Origin: Mycobacterium sp. 852014-52450_SCH5900713
GTDB lineage: Bacteria > Actinomycetota > Actinomycetes > Mycobacteriales > Mycobacteriaceae
Direction of reading: 5' to 3'
DNA: 64,000 nucleotides
NCBI RefSeq assembly: GCF_001667075.1
Contig: NZ_LZIL01000065.1
Span: forward strand, 62,001 to 126,000
The notes under the pieces are model-generated. The model was given only the letters and a program-made list of their open reading frames with translations, did not search any database and was not told the origin of the DNA. The translations under genes and the position numbers were made by a program. Below are positions 50,959 to 58,959 of the stretch, one piece after another; positions within the stretch are counted from its first letter, which is position 1, and each line of letters starts with the position of its first letter.

Positions 50959-52665
50959 TCAGGGATTCTGCAGCGGCGCGCTCCAGCGCACCCGGGTGCC
51001 GCCCCCGGCAGGACTGGTGATCGCGCAATCGCCGCCAAGGTCTTTGGCGTGGCGGGCGATCTCGTCCAGGCCACCGTAGGAGTGATCCAAGGCGGCGCCG
51101 CGCCCGTCGTCGGTGATCTCGATGAGCAACTCATCGGTGACGGTGACCTCGACGGCGATGGTCGCGGCGCGCGAGTGGCGCACCGCATTGCTGAGCGCTT
51201 CGCTGACGACGGCTTCGGCGTGTTCGGCGAGTTCGTCGCTCACCGCGGTCATCGTCCCCGCCATGCGCAGCGTCGTTCCCTCGTTAACTTCGTCGGTGAG
51301 GCGCCCGAACGCGTCCTGGACGCGCTCGGCGAAACTGCGCCGTCGCGCCGGCGGGTGCTGCAGATCGAAGACCGTGCACCGGATGTCGCCGATGACGGCC
51401 TGCAACTCGTCGACGGATTGGGCCACCCGCGCCGCGAGTTGCGGTGAGCGGAGGCGGCCGACGACTCCCTGCAGTTCCATGCCTACGGCGAAGACGCGAC
51501 TGATGACCTGGTCGTGCAGATCTCGGGCGATGCGTTCCCGGTCGACCAACACGCTCAAGTCCCTCGCGTTGCGTCGTTCGGTGGCCAGCGTGAGGACGAT
51601 CGCGGCGTGATCGGCGAAGTCGCGAACGAGGTCGAGATGCTCTTCGTCGAAGGGAGCCGCGTCGGTGTTGCGCGCCACCACGATCACGCCCAGCGTCTGC
51701 TGGTCGGATCGAAGCGGCACCAAGATCGCGGGTCGCTCGCCGACGTCGGTGAATGCCGGGATGGGTCGGCGGAACGTCTCGGTGAGCAGGGGGCGGCCGG
51801 ACCGGAATACGTCGCCCGTGGTGGATCCCCGGACCGGAACCTCTTGTCCCACAACCTCCTTGGCGTGCAGGCCGACCGCCGCGGACACCACCAAACGGTC
51901 TACGTCATCGCTGGGTTGATCCGGGTCGACCGGCACCAGGACGATCGCCTGCTCGGCGTCCGTCAGCTCTGCTGCGCGTTCGGCGATCAGTTGCAGCGGC
52001 GGCAGATCCGGGTGCGACTCCGAGAGCAGGGCGGTGCTGATCTCGCGGCTCGCGTCGGTCCATCGGGCACCCGCGCGGACCCGGTCAAACAGCCGGGCGT
52101 TGTCGATGGCCACCGATGCCGCCGACGCCAGTGCCCGCAACGTGATCTCGTCGGCCTCGCTGAAGGCGCGCCCGGGCCGGTCGTCGGTGACATACAGGCT
52201 GCCGAACACCGCGCCGCGGATGATGACGGGCATGCCCAGGAAGGCGCCCATGGGTGGGTGGTGCTCGGGGAACCCAACGGCGGCCGGATGTTCGGACAAC
52301 TGCGCCAGGCGCAGCGGCTCGGTGCGGTCGCGGAGGGCGCCCAGCACCCCTTTGCCCACCGGCAGATGACCGACCAGCCGCACCGTGTCGGAATCCATAC
52401 CGCTGTGCACAAAGGATGCCAAAAGCCCCTCCGGGCCCCATACCCCGATCGCTCCGTAACGGGCGCCGGTCATGCCGATCGCGGCGGCCACGATGCGGTG
52501 CAATATCGCGTCCAGTTCAAGATCGGAGCCGATCTCGATCGCTACTTGCAGCAGTTGTGCCATCTGTTGACGGTCGGCAACCAACTCGTCGAGCTGCTCA
52601 TGCATCCGGCTGAGATAATCGGGGCGGCGCAGCCTAAAAGCCGATTTACCCTCGTCTTCGCGCAT
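50959..52665 (-). CDS. orphan DosS/DosT-like GAF-GAF sensor histidine kinase
   Basis: A 568-residue kinase: GAF-A (about 42-195), GAF-B (about 210-360) and a HisKA_3/HATPase_c module. The phosphoacceptor is H384 in I-A-R-D-L-H-D-Q-V-I; the N-box is E-A-L-S-N-A-V-R-H (N493) and the G-box D-D-G-R-G-A. GAF-A aligns with the haem domain of M. tuberculosis DosS: the proximal haem ligand His149 matches H136 (E-H-H-P-P-M), Tyr171 matches Y158, and Glu87 is replaced by G74 as in DosT. No response regulator is adjacent. ATG 52665 follows GGGAAGG. Confidence 0.88.
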   Translation of the reverse strand: MREDEGKSAFRLRRPDYLSRMHEQLDELVADRQQMAQLLQVAIEIGSDLELDAILHRIVAAAIGMTGARYGAIGVWGPEGLLASFVHSGMDSDTVRLVGHLPVGKGVLGALRDRTEPLRLAQLSEHPAAVGFPEHHPPMGAFLGMPVIIRGAVFGSLYVTDDRPGRAFSEADEITLRALASAASVAIDNARLFDRVRAGARWTDASREISTALLSESHPDLPPLQLIAERAAELTDAEQAIVLVPVDPDQPSDDVDRLVVSAAVGLHAKEVVGQEVPVRGSTTGDVFRSGRPLLTETFRRPIPAFTDVGERPAILVPLRSDQQTLGVIVVARNTDAAPFDEEHLDLVRDFADHAAIVLTLATERRNARDLSVLVDRERIARDLHDQVISRVFAVGMELQGVVGRLRSPQLAARVAQSVDELQAVIGDIRCTVFDLQHPPARRRSFAERVQDAFGRLTDEVNEGTTLRMAGTMTAVSDELAEHAEAVVSEALSNAVRHSRAATIAVEVTVTDELLIEITDDGRGAALDHSYGGLDEIARHAKDLGGDCAITSPAGGGTRVRWSAPLQNP

Positions 52666-52824
52666 GTCTCGACCTTCCCCGACTGACGCCCGGCGGCCGG
52701 AAAGATAGTCGAAGCCCCAGCTGAAAAAAATGTTTGCTGGGCTGGGCAAGTCACCGTCTGGGGGTGGAGTCTTTTTACTAGAAAACCCACTGTATCAGTT
52801 AAAAGTGCGGGCTGCCCCAATATT

Positions 52825-52843
52825 GCTATGCGTTACGTATAGC
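52825..52843. promoter_or_regulatory. palindrome in the sensor kinase/zinc-finger divergent spacer
   Basis: The 19-bp sequence from GCTATGCGT to ACGTATAGC matches its reverse complement at 16 of 19 positions and lies 15 bp upstream of the zinc-finger ATG in an AT-richer spacer. It may be an operator for either divergent gene. Confidence 0.35.
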
Positions 52844-52857
52844 CGTAACCTGCCGTT

Positions 52858-53175
52858 ATGGCTGCGTGCCGCTTGCAGTGTTGGGAGTGCGGCACGGCCT
52901 TCTACGGTCGCGCCGACGCACACTATTGCAGCGGGGCGTGCCGACAGAGATCCCACCGCGCCATCGCCCGACGCCGTGCCGCCGATAAGGTCGTGCCCCT
53001 ACCCGGCTTGGCAGGCGCCATCGCGCGGGCGCGACGAGCCCGCGAGTCGGCCCGCGCCGCCCGCGAACGTGCCATAGCCACCTGCGGCGCAGCGTCGGCA
53101 GCCGTCGCCTCGGTGATCCGTCCGACCGATGACGAAGACCGCGGTGAGCCGGCTCGCCCCAGTGATGACCGATAG
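52858..53175 (+). CDS. small zinc-finger protein with Arg/Ala-rich helical tail
   Basis: A 105-residue protein. C8-W-E-C11 and C24-S-G-A-C28 form a CX2C-X12-CX3C zinc ribbon, followed by the basic R-Q-R-S-H-R-A-I-A-R-R-R segment and a long Arg/Ala-rich helix (about 50-85), ending in an acidic tail. I do not recognise a characterised family. A DNA- or RNA-binding role is suggested by the basic residues next to the finger. ATG start at 52858. It is divergent from the sensor kinase and ends before a strong terminator. Confidence 0.6.
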   Translation: MAACRLQCWECGTAFYGRADAHYCSGACRQRSHRAIARRRAADKVVPLPGLAGAIARARRARESARAARERAIATCGAASAAVASVIRPTDDEDRGEPARPSDDR

Positions 53176-53243
53176 CGACTTGGTAAAGCGCTACCACCCG
53201 CGCTATCGAATTCGGCGATCGGTCAATGGTTCCGTTGGTGCGC

Positions 53244-53277
53244 AAGAGCCCCCGACACGTTTGTGTCGGGGGCTCTT
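53244..53277. terminator. bidirectional terminator between zinc-finger gene and etfA
   Basis: Perfect 15-bp arms (53244-53258, AAGAGCCCCC..., and 53263-53277) surround a GTTT tetraloop. It sits between two convergent genes, 13 bp before the etfA stop. Confidence 0.88.
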
Positions 53278-53289
53278 GGGCTAAGCGAC

Positions 53290-54246
53290 TCAGCCCTTGC
53301 GTGCCTTGATGGCGTCGGTCAGCTGCGGAGCAACCTTGAACAGGTCTCCCACCACGCCGTAGTCGGCGATCTCGAAGATGGGCGCCTCTTCGTCCTTGTT
53401 GACCGCGACGATGGTCTTGGACGTCTGCATGCCCGCGCGGTGCTGGATGGCTCCGGAGATGCCCAGCGCGATGTAGAGCTGCGGCGACACCGTCTTGCCG
53501 GTCTGGCCGACCTGGAACTGGCCCGGGTAGTAGCCGGAGTCGACCGCGGCGCGCGACGCGCCGACGGCGCCACCCAGCGAGTCGGCCAGGGCCTCGACCA
53601 CGCTGAAGTTCTCCGCGCTGCCGACCCCGCGACCACCGGACACCACGATGGTGGCCTCGGTGAGCTCCGGCCGGTCACCGGCGACCGCCGGTTCGCGGGC
53701 GGTGATCTTGGTGGCGTTCTCGGCGGGCGCGGGCACCTCGACGGTCACCTGCTCGCCGGCGCCGGCCTGCGGCTCGGCGTCGACGGCGCCACCGCGCACC
53801 GTGATGACCGGGGTGTCGCCGTTGACCTGCGACTCGACGGTGAACGCCCCACCGAAGATGGAGTGCACCGCCTTGTTGCCTTCCTGGACGCCGACCACGT
53901 CGACCAGCAGGCCGGATCCGATCCGGGCGGCGAGGCGGCCCGCGATCTCCTTGCCGTCCGCGTTGGCGGAGAGCAGGACGGCGGCGGGCGCGTTCGACTC
54001 GGCCAGCGCGGCCAGCACGTCGACCACCGGCGTGATCAGGTAGTTCTCGGCGTCGTCGGACTCGGCGACGTAGATCTTGGCGGCGCCCGCCTCCTTCAAC
54101 CCGTCGACCAGCGGCGCGGCCGTTCCGGGCTTGCCGACTACGACGGCGGCCGGATCGCCCAGCGCGCGGGCGGCGGTGATCAACTCGGAAGTGACTTTTT
54201 TCAGTGCGCCTTCGGCGTGCTCAACGAGCACCAAAACTTCAGCCAT
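53290..54246 (-). CDS. etfA: electron transfer flavoprotein alpha subunit
   Basis: The 318-residue FAD-binding subunit (FixB, Rv3028c). The N-terminal domain pairs with EtfB. The C-terminal FAD domain shows V-V-S-G-G-R-G-V-G-S-A-E-N-F, S-R-A-A-V-D-S-G-Y, Q-V-G-Q-T-G-K-T-V-S-P and G-I-S-G-A-I-Q-H-R-A-G-M, all contacts to FAD. It accepts electrons from acyl-CoA dehydrogenases and passes them to ETF dehydrogenase. It follows etfB by 39 bp. Confidence 0.96.
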   Translation of the reverse strand: MAEVLVLVEHAEGALKKVTSELITAARALGDPAAVVVGKPGTAAPLVDGLKEAGAAKIYVAESDDAENYLITPVVDVLAALAESNAPAAVLLSANADGKEIAGRLAARIGSGLLVDVVGVQEGNKAVHSIFGGAFTVESQVNGDTPVITVRGGAVDAEPQAGAGEQVTVEVPAPAENATKITAREPAVAGDRPELTEATIVVSGGRGVGSAENFSVVEALADSLGGAVGASRAAVDSGYYPGQFQVGQTGKTVSPQLYIALGISGAIQHRAGMQTSKTIVAVNKDEEAPIFEIADYGVVGDLFKVAPQLTDAIKARKG

Positions 54247-54285
54247 GGTTTCTTCGCTCTTCTCGTCTGTGGGTTGGGTGCTCGT

Positions 54286-55077
54286 CTAGATGATCTTCTG
54301 GCCGACCAGGTACTGGGAGATCTGGTTACCGCCCTCACCCTCGTCGGTGACCTTCTCACCCGCGGTCTTCGGCGGCTTCGGCGTCGACGACAGCACCGTC
54401 GACCCGGCGTTGGCAAGCCCGACCTCGTCGCTTTCGACGCCGATCTCGGCGAGGGTCAGCACCGTGACCTCTTTCTTCTTCGCGGCCATGATGCCCTTGA
54501 AGGACGGGAATCGCGGCTCGTTGATCTTCTCGGTCACACTCACCACAGCGGGCAACGACGCCTCGAGCGTGAACAGGCCGTCGTCGGTCTCGCGTTCGCC
54601 GGTGATCTTGCCGCCCTCGATGGACAGCTTGCGCAGGTGGGTCAGCTGCGGCAGGCCCAGGTACTCGGCGATGATGGCCGGCACGGCGCCGCCGGAGCCG
54701 TCGGTGGACTCGTTACCGGCGATGACGAGCTCGGTGCCCTCGATGGTGCCCAGCGCGCGCGCCAGCGCCCAGGCGGTTTGCACCACGCAGGAGCCGCGCA
54801 TGCCGTCGTCCTTGAGGTGGACGGCCTTGTCGGCGCCCATCGACAGCGCCTTGCGGATCGCCTCGGTGGCGCGTTCGGGGCCCGCGGTCAGCACGGTCAC
54901 CGAACCGTCGCCGCCCTCCCGCTCGCGGATCTGCAAGGCCTCTTCGACGGCGCGCTCGTTGATCTCGTCCAGCACCGCGTCGGCAGCCTCGCGGTCCAGC
55001 GTGTAATCGCCGTCGTTCAGCTTGCGCTCCGACCAGGTGTCTGGGACCTGCTTGATCAGGACCACGATGTTCGTCAT
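54286..55077 (-). CDS. etfB: electron transfer flavoprotein beta subunit
   Basis: The 263-residue AMP-binding subunit (FixA, Rv3029c). It starts T-N-I-V-V-L-I-K-Q-V-P-D-T. The motif V-I-A-G-N-E-S-T-D-G-S-G-G-A-V is the AMP/phosphate loop. The recognition segment P-R-F-P-S-F-K-G-I-M-A-A-K-K-K binds dehydrogenase partners. ATG 55077 follows a purine-rich AGGAGGA. It forms the beta-oxidation electron shuttle with EtfA. Confidence 0.96.
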   Translation of the reverse strand: MTNIVVLIKQVPDTWSERKLNDGDYTLDREAADAVLDEINERAVEEALQIREREGGDGSVTVLTAGPERATEAIRKALSMGADKAVHLKDDGMRGSCVVQTAWALARALGTIEGTELVIAGNESTDGSGGAVPAIIAEYLGLPQLTHLRKLSIEGGKITGERETDDGLFTLEASLPAVVSVTEKINEPRFPSFKGIMAAKKKEVTVLTLAEIGVESDEVGLANAGSTVLSSTPKPPKTAGEKVTDEGEGGNQISQYLVGQKII

Positions 55078-55306
55078 GAGTGTGGTTCGTCCTCCTATTG
55101 AAGGAGCCTCGCAGCAGTCGACCACGAGACTTTCAGTACGCGTTTAGCAGCGCACGGTCGTGTTACTACTCGGTAACTTTGTGCAGCCTGCATTCACACC
55201 ATAGCGGGTCGTACTGCACGTTCTTGCGGCATGTCTACCGTCGGCAACCGGGGGCTCCCCGCTCCCGGTTCGCGAATCCGACACTTCGCGTTAGCCTGCC
55301 TATGCG

Positions 55307-56116
55307 ATGAGCGCAACCGTCCCCGACGTCCCCCGACGCAGCCCCGGCGATCCCTCGCCGTCGGCTGATCCCGTGCTGACGTTGACGGGCGAGCGCACCA
55401 TCCCGGATCTGGACGTCGAAAACTACTGGTTCCGCCGCCACCAGGTGGTTTACCAGCGACTGGCGGGACGCTGCGCGGGCCGCGAGGTGCTCGAGGCCGG
55501 CTGCGGAGAGGGGTACGGCGCCGACCTGATCGCCGGCGTCGCGCGCCGGGTCGTGGCCGTGGATTACGACGAGGCCGCGGTGGACCACGTGCGCGCGCGC
55601 TACCCGCGGGTGGAAGTGATGCGGGCGAACCTGGCCGAGCTCCCGCTGCCCGGCGCGTCGGTGGATATTGTGGTCAACTTCCAAGTCATCGAGCACCTGT
55701 GGGATCAGCCACAATTCGTGGCCGAGTGCGCGCGGGTGCTGCGGCGCGGCGGGTTGCTGATGGTGTCCACACCCAACCGGATCACCTTCTCTCCCGGCCG
55801 CGACACCCCGATCAACCCGTTTCACACCCGCGAACTCAACGCCGACGAGCTGACGGAGTTGCTGGTGGACGCGGGCTTTCGCGAGGTGTCGGTCAGCGGG
55901 TTGTTCCACGGTCCGCGGCTGCGGGAGATGGACGCGCGCCACGGCGGCTCCATCATCGACGCGCAGATCCAGCGGGCGGTGGCCGGGGCGCCCTGGCCGC
56001 CGGAGCTTCAGGCGGACGTCGCCGCGGTGACGTGTGACGACTTCGAGATCCTGGACAGCGGCCGCCGTGACATCGACGACAGCCTGGATCTGATCGCAAT
56101 CGCGGTAGCGCCGTGA
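55307..56116 (+). CDS. SAM-dependent methyltransferase of the MGLP locus (Rv3030-like)
   Basis: A 269-residue class I methyltransferase. The SAM motif V-L-E-A-G-C-G-E-G-Y is at 61-70, D-Y-D-E-A-A binds the ribose, and V-V-N-F-Q-V-I-E-H-L is motif II. It is the first gene of a tight four-gene unit that matches Rv3030-Rv3032, implicated in 6-O-methylglucose lipopolysaccharide synthesis, so sugar O-methylation is the likely role. The stop overlaps the next GTG start. Confidence 0.87.
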   Translation: MSATVPDVPRRSPGDPSPSADPVLTLTGERTIPDLDVENYWFRRHQVVYQRLAGRCAGREVLEAGCGEGYGADLIAGVARRVVAVDYDEAAVDHVRARYPRVEVMRANLAELPLPGASVDIVVNFQVIEHLWDQPQFVAECARVLRRGGLLMVSTPNRITFSPGRDTPINPFHTRELNADELTELLVDAGFREVSVSGLFHGPRLREMDARHGGSIIDAQIQRAVAGAPWPPELQADVAAVTCDDFEILDSGRRDIDDSLDLIAIAVAP

Positions 56117-57693
56117 GTAATTCGCACGACCGGGTGCCCGGCATGTTCACCCTGGTCCTGCACACCCACCTGCCGTGGCTGGCGCATCATGGGCGGTGGC
56201 CGGTCGGCGAGGAGTGGCTCTACCAATCCTGGGCGGCGGCCTATCTGCCGCTGATGCGGGTGCTGACCACGCTGGCAGACGAGGACCGCCAGGGGCTGGT
56301 CACGCTCGGCGTCACTCCGGTGGTCAACGCGCAGCTCGACGACCCCTACTGCCTCGACGGCATGCATCACTGGCTGGCCAACTGGCGACTGCGGGCGGCC
56401 GAGGCCGCCAGCGTGCGGTCCAATCCCCGTTCGAAGTCCGCGGGCTTCTTGTCGTGCGCGCCGGAAGCGTTGCGCGACTTGGGTATTCGCGAATGCGCCG
56501 AGGCGGATCAGGCGCTGAACGAATTTGCCACCCACTGGCGGCACGGCGGTAGCCCACTGTTGCGGGGCCTGATCGACGCCGGCACCGTGGAGTTGCTCGG
56601 CGGCCCGCTGGCCCACCCGTTCCAACCGCTGCTCGCGCCGCGGCTGCGCGAGTTCGCCCTGCGCGAAGGGCTGGCCGATCCGCAGCAGCGGATGGCGCAC
56701 CGCCCGAGCGGAATCTGGGCGCCCGAATGCGCCTACGCGCCCGGCATGGAGCACGACTACGCCGCCGCGGGTGTCACCCACTTCATGGTCGACGGGCCGT
56801 CGCTGCACGGCGATACCGCGCTGGGCCGGCCGGTCGGCGACACCGACGTGGTCGCGTTCGGGCGCGACCTGCAGGTCAGCTATCGGGTGTGGTCACCGAA
56901 ATCGGGCTACCCGGGGCACGCCGCCTACCGCGACTTCCACACCTACGACCACCTCACCGGGCTCAAGCCGGCGCGGGTGACCGGCCGCAACGTGCCCTCG
57001 GAGGCCAAGGCGCCCTACGATCCCGAGCGCGCCGACCAAGCGGTCGACAGCCATGTCGCCGACTTCGTCGAGGTGGTCCGCAACCGGCTGACGAGCGAAT
57101 CCGAGCGGATCGGGCGGCCCGCCCACGTGGTCGCCGCCTTCGACACCGAACTGTTCGGCCACTGGTGGTACGAGGGCCCCACGTGGCTGCAGCGGGTGCT
57201 GCGCGAGCTGCCCGCCGCCGGCGTGCGGGTGGGGACGTTGAACGACGCCATCGCGGACGGATTCGTCGGGCGCGCAGTGCAATTGCCACCCAGCTCGTGG
57301 GGTTCGGGCAAGGGCTGGCAGGTGTGGGCCGGCGACAAGGTGGCCGATCTCGTCCAGCTCAACAACGAAGTGGTCGACATGGCGCTCAGCACCGTCGACA
57401 AGGCGCTGTCGCAACGGGCGTCGCTGGACGGGCCGCTCCCCCGCGACCACGTCGCCGACCAGATCCTGCGCGAGACCCTGCTCACCGTCTCCAGCGACTG
57501 GCCGTTCATGGTGAGTAAGGACTCGGCCGCCGACTACGCGCGGTACCGCGCCCACTTGCATGCCCACGCCACCCGCGAGATCGCGGGCGCGCTGGCGTCC
57601 GGCCGGCGTGACGCCGCCGGGCGGCTGGCCGACGGATGGAACCGCGCCGATGGACTTTTCGGCGCGCTGGACGCGCGCAGGCTGCCCCGATGA
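56113..57693 (+). CDS. GH57-family alpha-1,4-glucan branching-type enzyme (Rv3031-like)
   Basis: A 526-residue GH57 protein with the C-terminal DUF1957 domain of branching enzymes. The nucleophile region W-A-P-E205-C-A-Y and the acid Asp D344 in F-D344-T-E-L-F-G-H-W-W are present. The N-terminal L-H-T-H-L-P-W is the family opener. It is proposed to introduce branches into the methylglucose polysaccharide. GTG 56113 overlaps the previous stop by 4 bp (GTGA). It is followed by the glycosyltransferase after 13 bp. Confidence 0.9.
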   Translation: MSNSHDRVPGMFTLVLHTHLPWLAHHGRWPVGEEWLYQSWAAAYLPLMRVLTTLADEDRQGLVTLGVTPVVNAQLDDPYCLDGMHHWLANWRLRAAEAASVRSNPRSKSAGFLSCAPEALRDLGIRECAEADQALNEFATHWRHGGSPLLRGLIDAGTVELLGGPLAHPFQPLLAPRLREFALREGLADPQQRMAHRPSGIWAPECAYAPGMEHDYAAAGVTHFMVDGPSLHGDTALGRPVGDTDVVAFGRDLQVSYRVWSPKSGYPGHAAYRDFHTYDHLTGLKPARVTGRNVPSEAKAPYDPERADQAVDSHVADFVEVVRNRLTSESERIGRPAHVVAAFDTELFGHWWYEGPTWLQRVLRELPAAGVRVGTLNDAIADGFVGRAVQLPPSSWGSGKGWQVWAGDKVADLVQLNNEVVDMALSTVDKALSQRASLDGPLPRDHVADQILRETLLTVSSDWPFMVSKDSAADYARYRAHLHAHATREIAGALASGRRDAAGRLADGWNRADGLFGALDARRLPR

Positions 57694-57706
57694 GCGGGGC
57701 GACACC

Positions 57707-58951
57707 GTGAAAGTCCTGATGGTGTCGTGGGAGTACCCACCGGTGGTGATCGGCGGGCTCGGCCGGCACGTGCATCACCTATCGACCGCGCTGGCCGCCG
57801 CCGGCCACGAGGTCGTCGTGCTGTCCCGCCAGCCCACGGGCACCGACCCCAGCACGCACCCGTCGTCCGACGAGGTGGTCGACGGTGTCCGGGTGATCGC
57901 GGCCGCCCAGGATCCGCACGAATTCTCTTTCGGCGCCGACATGATGGCGTGGACGCTGGCGATGGGCCATTCCATGATCCGCGCGGGGCTGTCGCTGAAG
58001 AAGCGGGGCACCACCCGGTCGTGGCGTCCGGACGTCGTGCACGCGCACGACTGGCTGGTGGCTCATCCCGCGATCACACTCGCCCAGTACTACGACGTGC
58101 CAATGGTTTCCACCATTCACGCCACCGAGGCCGGACGGCATTCCGGCTGGATCTCCGGCGCCATCAGTCGTCAGGTGCACGCCCTGGAATCGTGGTTGGT
58201 GCGCGAATCCGATTCGCTGATCACGTGTTCGGCGTCAATGGGCGACGAGATCACCGAACTGTTCGGTCCGGGCCTGGCCGGAATAACGGTCATCCGCAAC
58301 GGTATCGACGCCGCGCGCTGGCCGTTCGCCGAGCGGCGAGCGCGCACCGGTCCCGCCGAACTGCTCTACCTCGGGCGGCTGGAGTACGAGAAGGGCGTGC
58401 ACGACGTCATCGCCGCCCTGCCGCGGATCAGGCGCAGCCATCCGGGGACCACATTGACCATCGCCGGCGAGGGCACCCAACAGGAGTGGCTCGTCGAGCA
58501 AGCCCGAAAGAACCGCGTGCTCAAGGCAATTCGCTTCGCCGGGCACCTCGACCATGCCGAGCTGCTCGCGGTGCTGCATCGGGCCGACGTCGCGGTGCTG
58601 CCCAGCCACTACGAGCCGTTTGGGATCGTCGCGCTGGAGGCCGCCGCGGCGGGCACTCCGCTCGTGACGTCGAACATCGGCGGCCTGGGCGAGGCGGTGA
58701 TCAACGGCCGGACCGGGGTGTCTTGCGCGCCCCGCGATATCACCGCGCTGGCCTCGGCCGTGCGGATCGTGCTCGACGATCCGGCTGCCGCTCAGCGCCG
58801 CGCCCGCGCCGCCCGCGAGCGACTCACCTCAGACTTCGACTGGAAGACCGTGGCCGGCGAGACCGCCCAGGTGTATCTGGCGGCCAAGCGCGCCGAGCGG
58901 CAGCCGCAGCCGCGCATGCCCATCATCGAGAACCCCCTGCCGAACCGCTAG
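57707..58951 (+). CDS. alpha-(1,4)-glucosyltransferase, GT4 family (Rv3032-like)
   Basis: A 414-residue GT-B enzyme, equal in length to Rv3032, which elongates the methylglucose/glycogen-type alpha-glucan. S-W-E-Y-P-P-V-V-I-G-G-L-G-R-H opens the acceptor domain. The donor domain has Y-L-G-R-L-E-Y-E-K-G and the E-x7-E site H-Y-E-P-F-G-I-V-A-L-E. The GTG at 57707 was selected by family alignment. Longer same-frame readings start inside the GH57 gene. Confidence 0.92.
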   Translation: MKVLMVSWEYPPVVIGGLGRHVHHLSTALAAAGHEVVVLSRQPTGTDPSTHPSSDEVVDGVRVIAAAQDPHEFSFGADMMAWTLAMGHSMIRAGLSLKKRGTTRSWRPDVVHAHDWLVAHPAITLAQYYDVPMVSTIHATEAGRHSGWISGAISRQVHALESWLVRESDSLITCSASMGDEITELFGPGLAGITVIRNGIDAARWPFAERRARTGPAELLYLGRLEYEKGVHDVIAALPRIRRSHPGTTLTIAGEGTQQEWLVEQARKNRVLKAIRFAGHLDHAELLAVLHRADVAVLPSHYEPFGIVALEAAAAGTPLVTSNIGGLGEAVINGRTGVSCAPRDITALASAVRIVLDDPAAAQRRARAARERLTSDFDWKTVAGETAQVYLAAKRAERQPQPRMPIIENPLPNR

Positions 58952-58959
58952 CCTGCAGT

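Noticed and set aside
53263..55101. A 612-codon plus-strand frame opposite etfA-etfB
   Set aside because: It runs across both etf genes and the intergenic gap in a shadow frame; its composition (D/G/H/R) is typical of reverse-complement GC-rich coding DNA.
57727..58959. Extension of the SRPBCC-epimerase frame upstream through the glucosyltransferase gene
   Set aside because: These codons are an out-of-frame reading of the glucosyltransferase. The ATG at 58960 gives the complete family domain structure.
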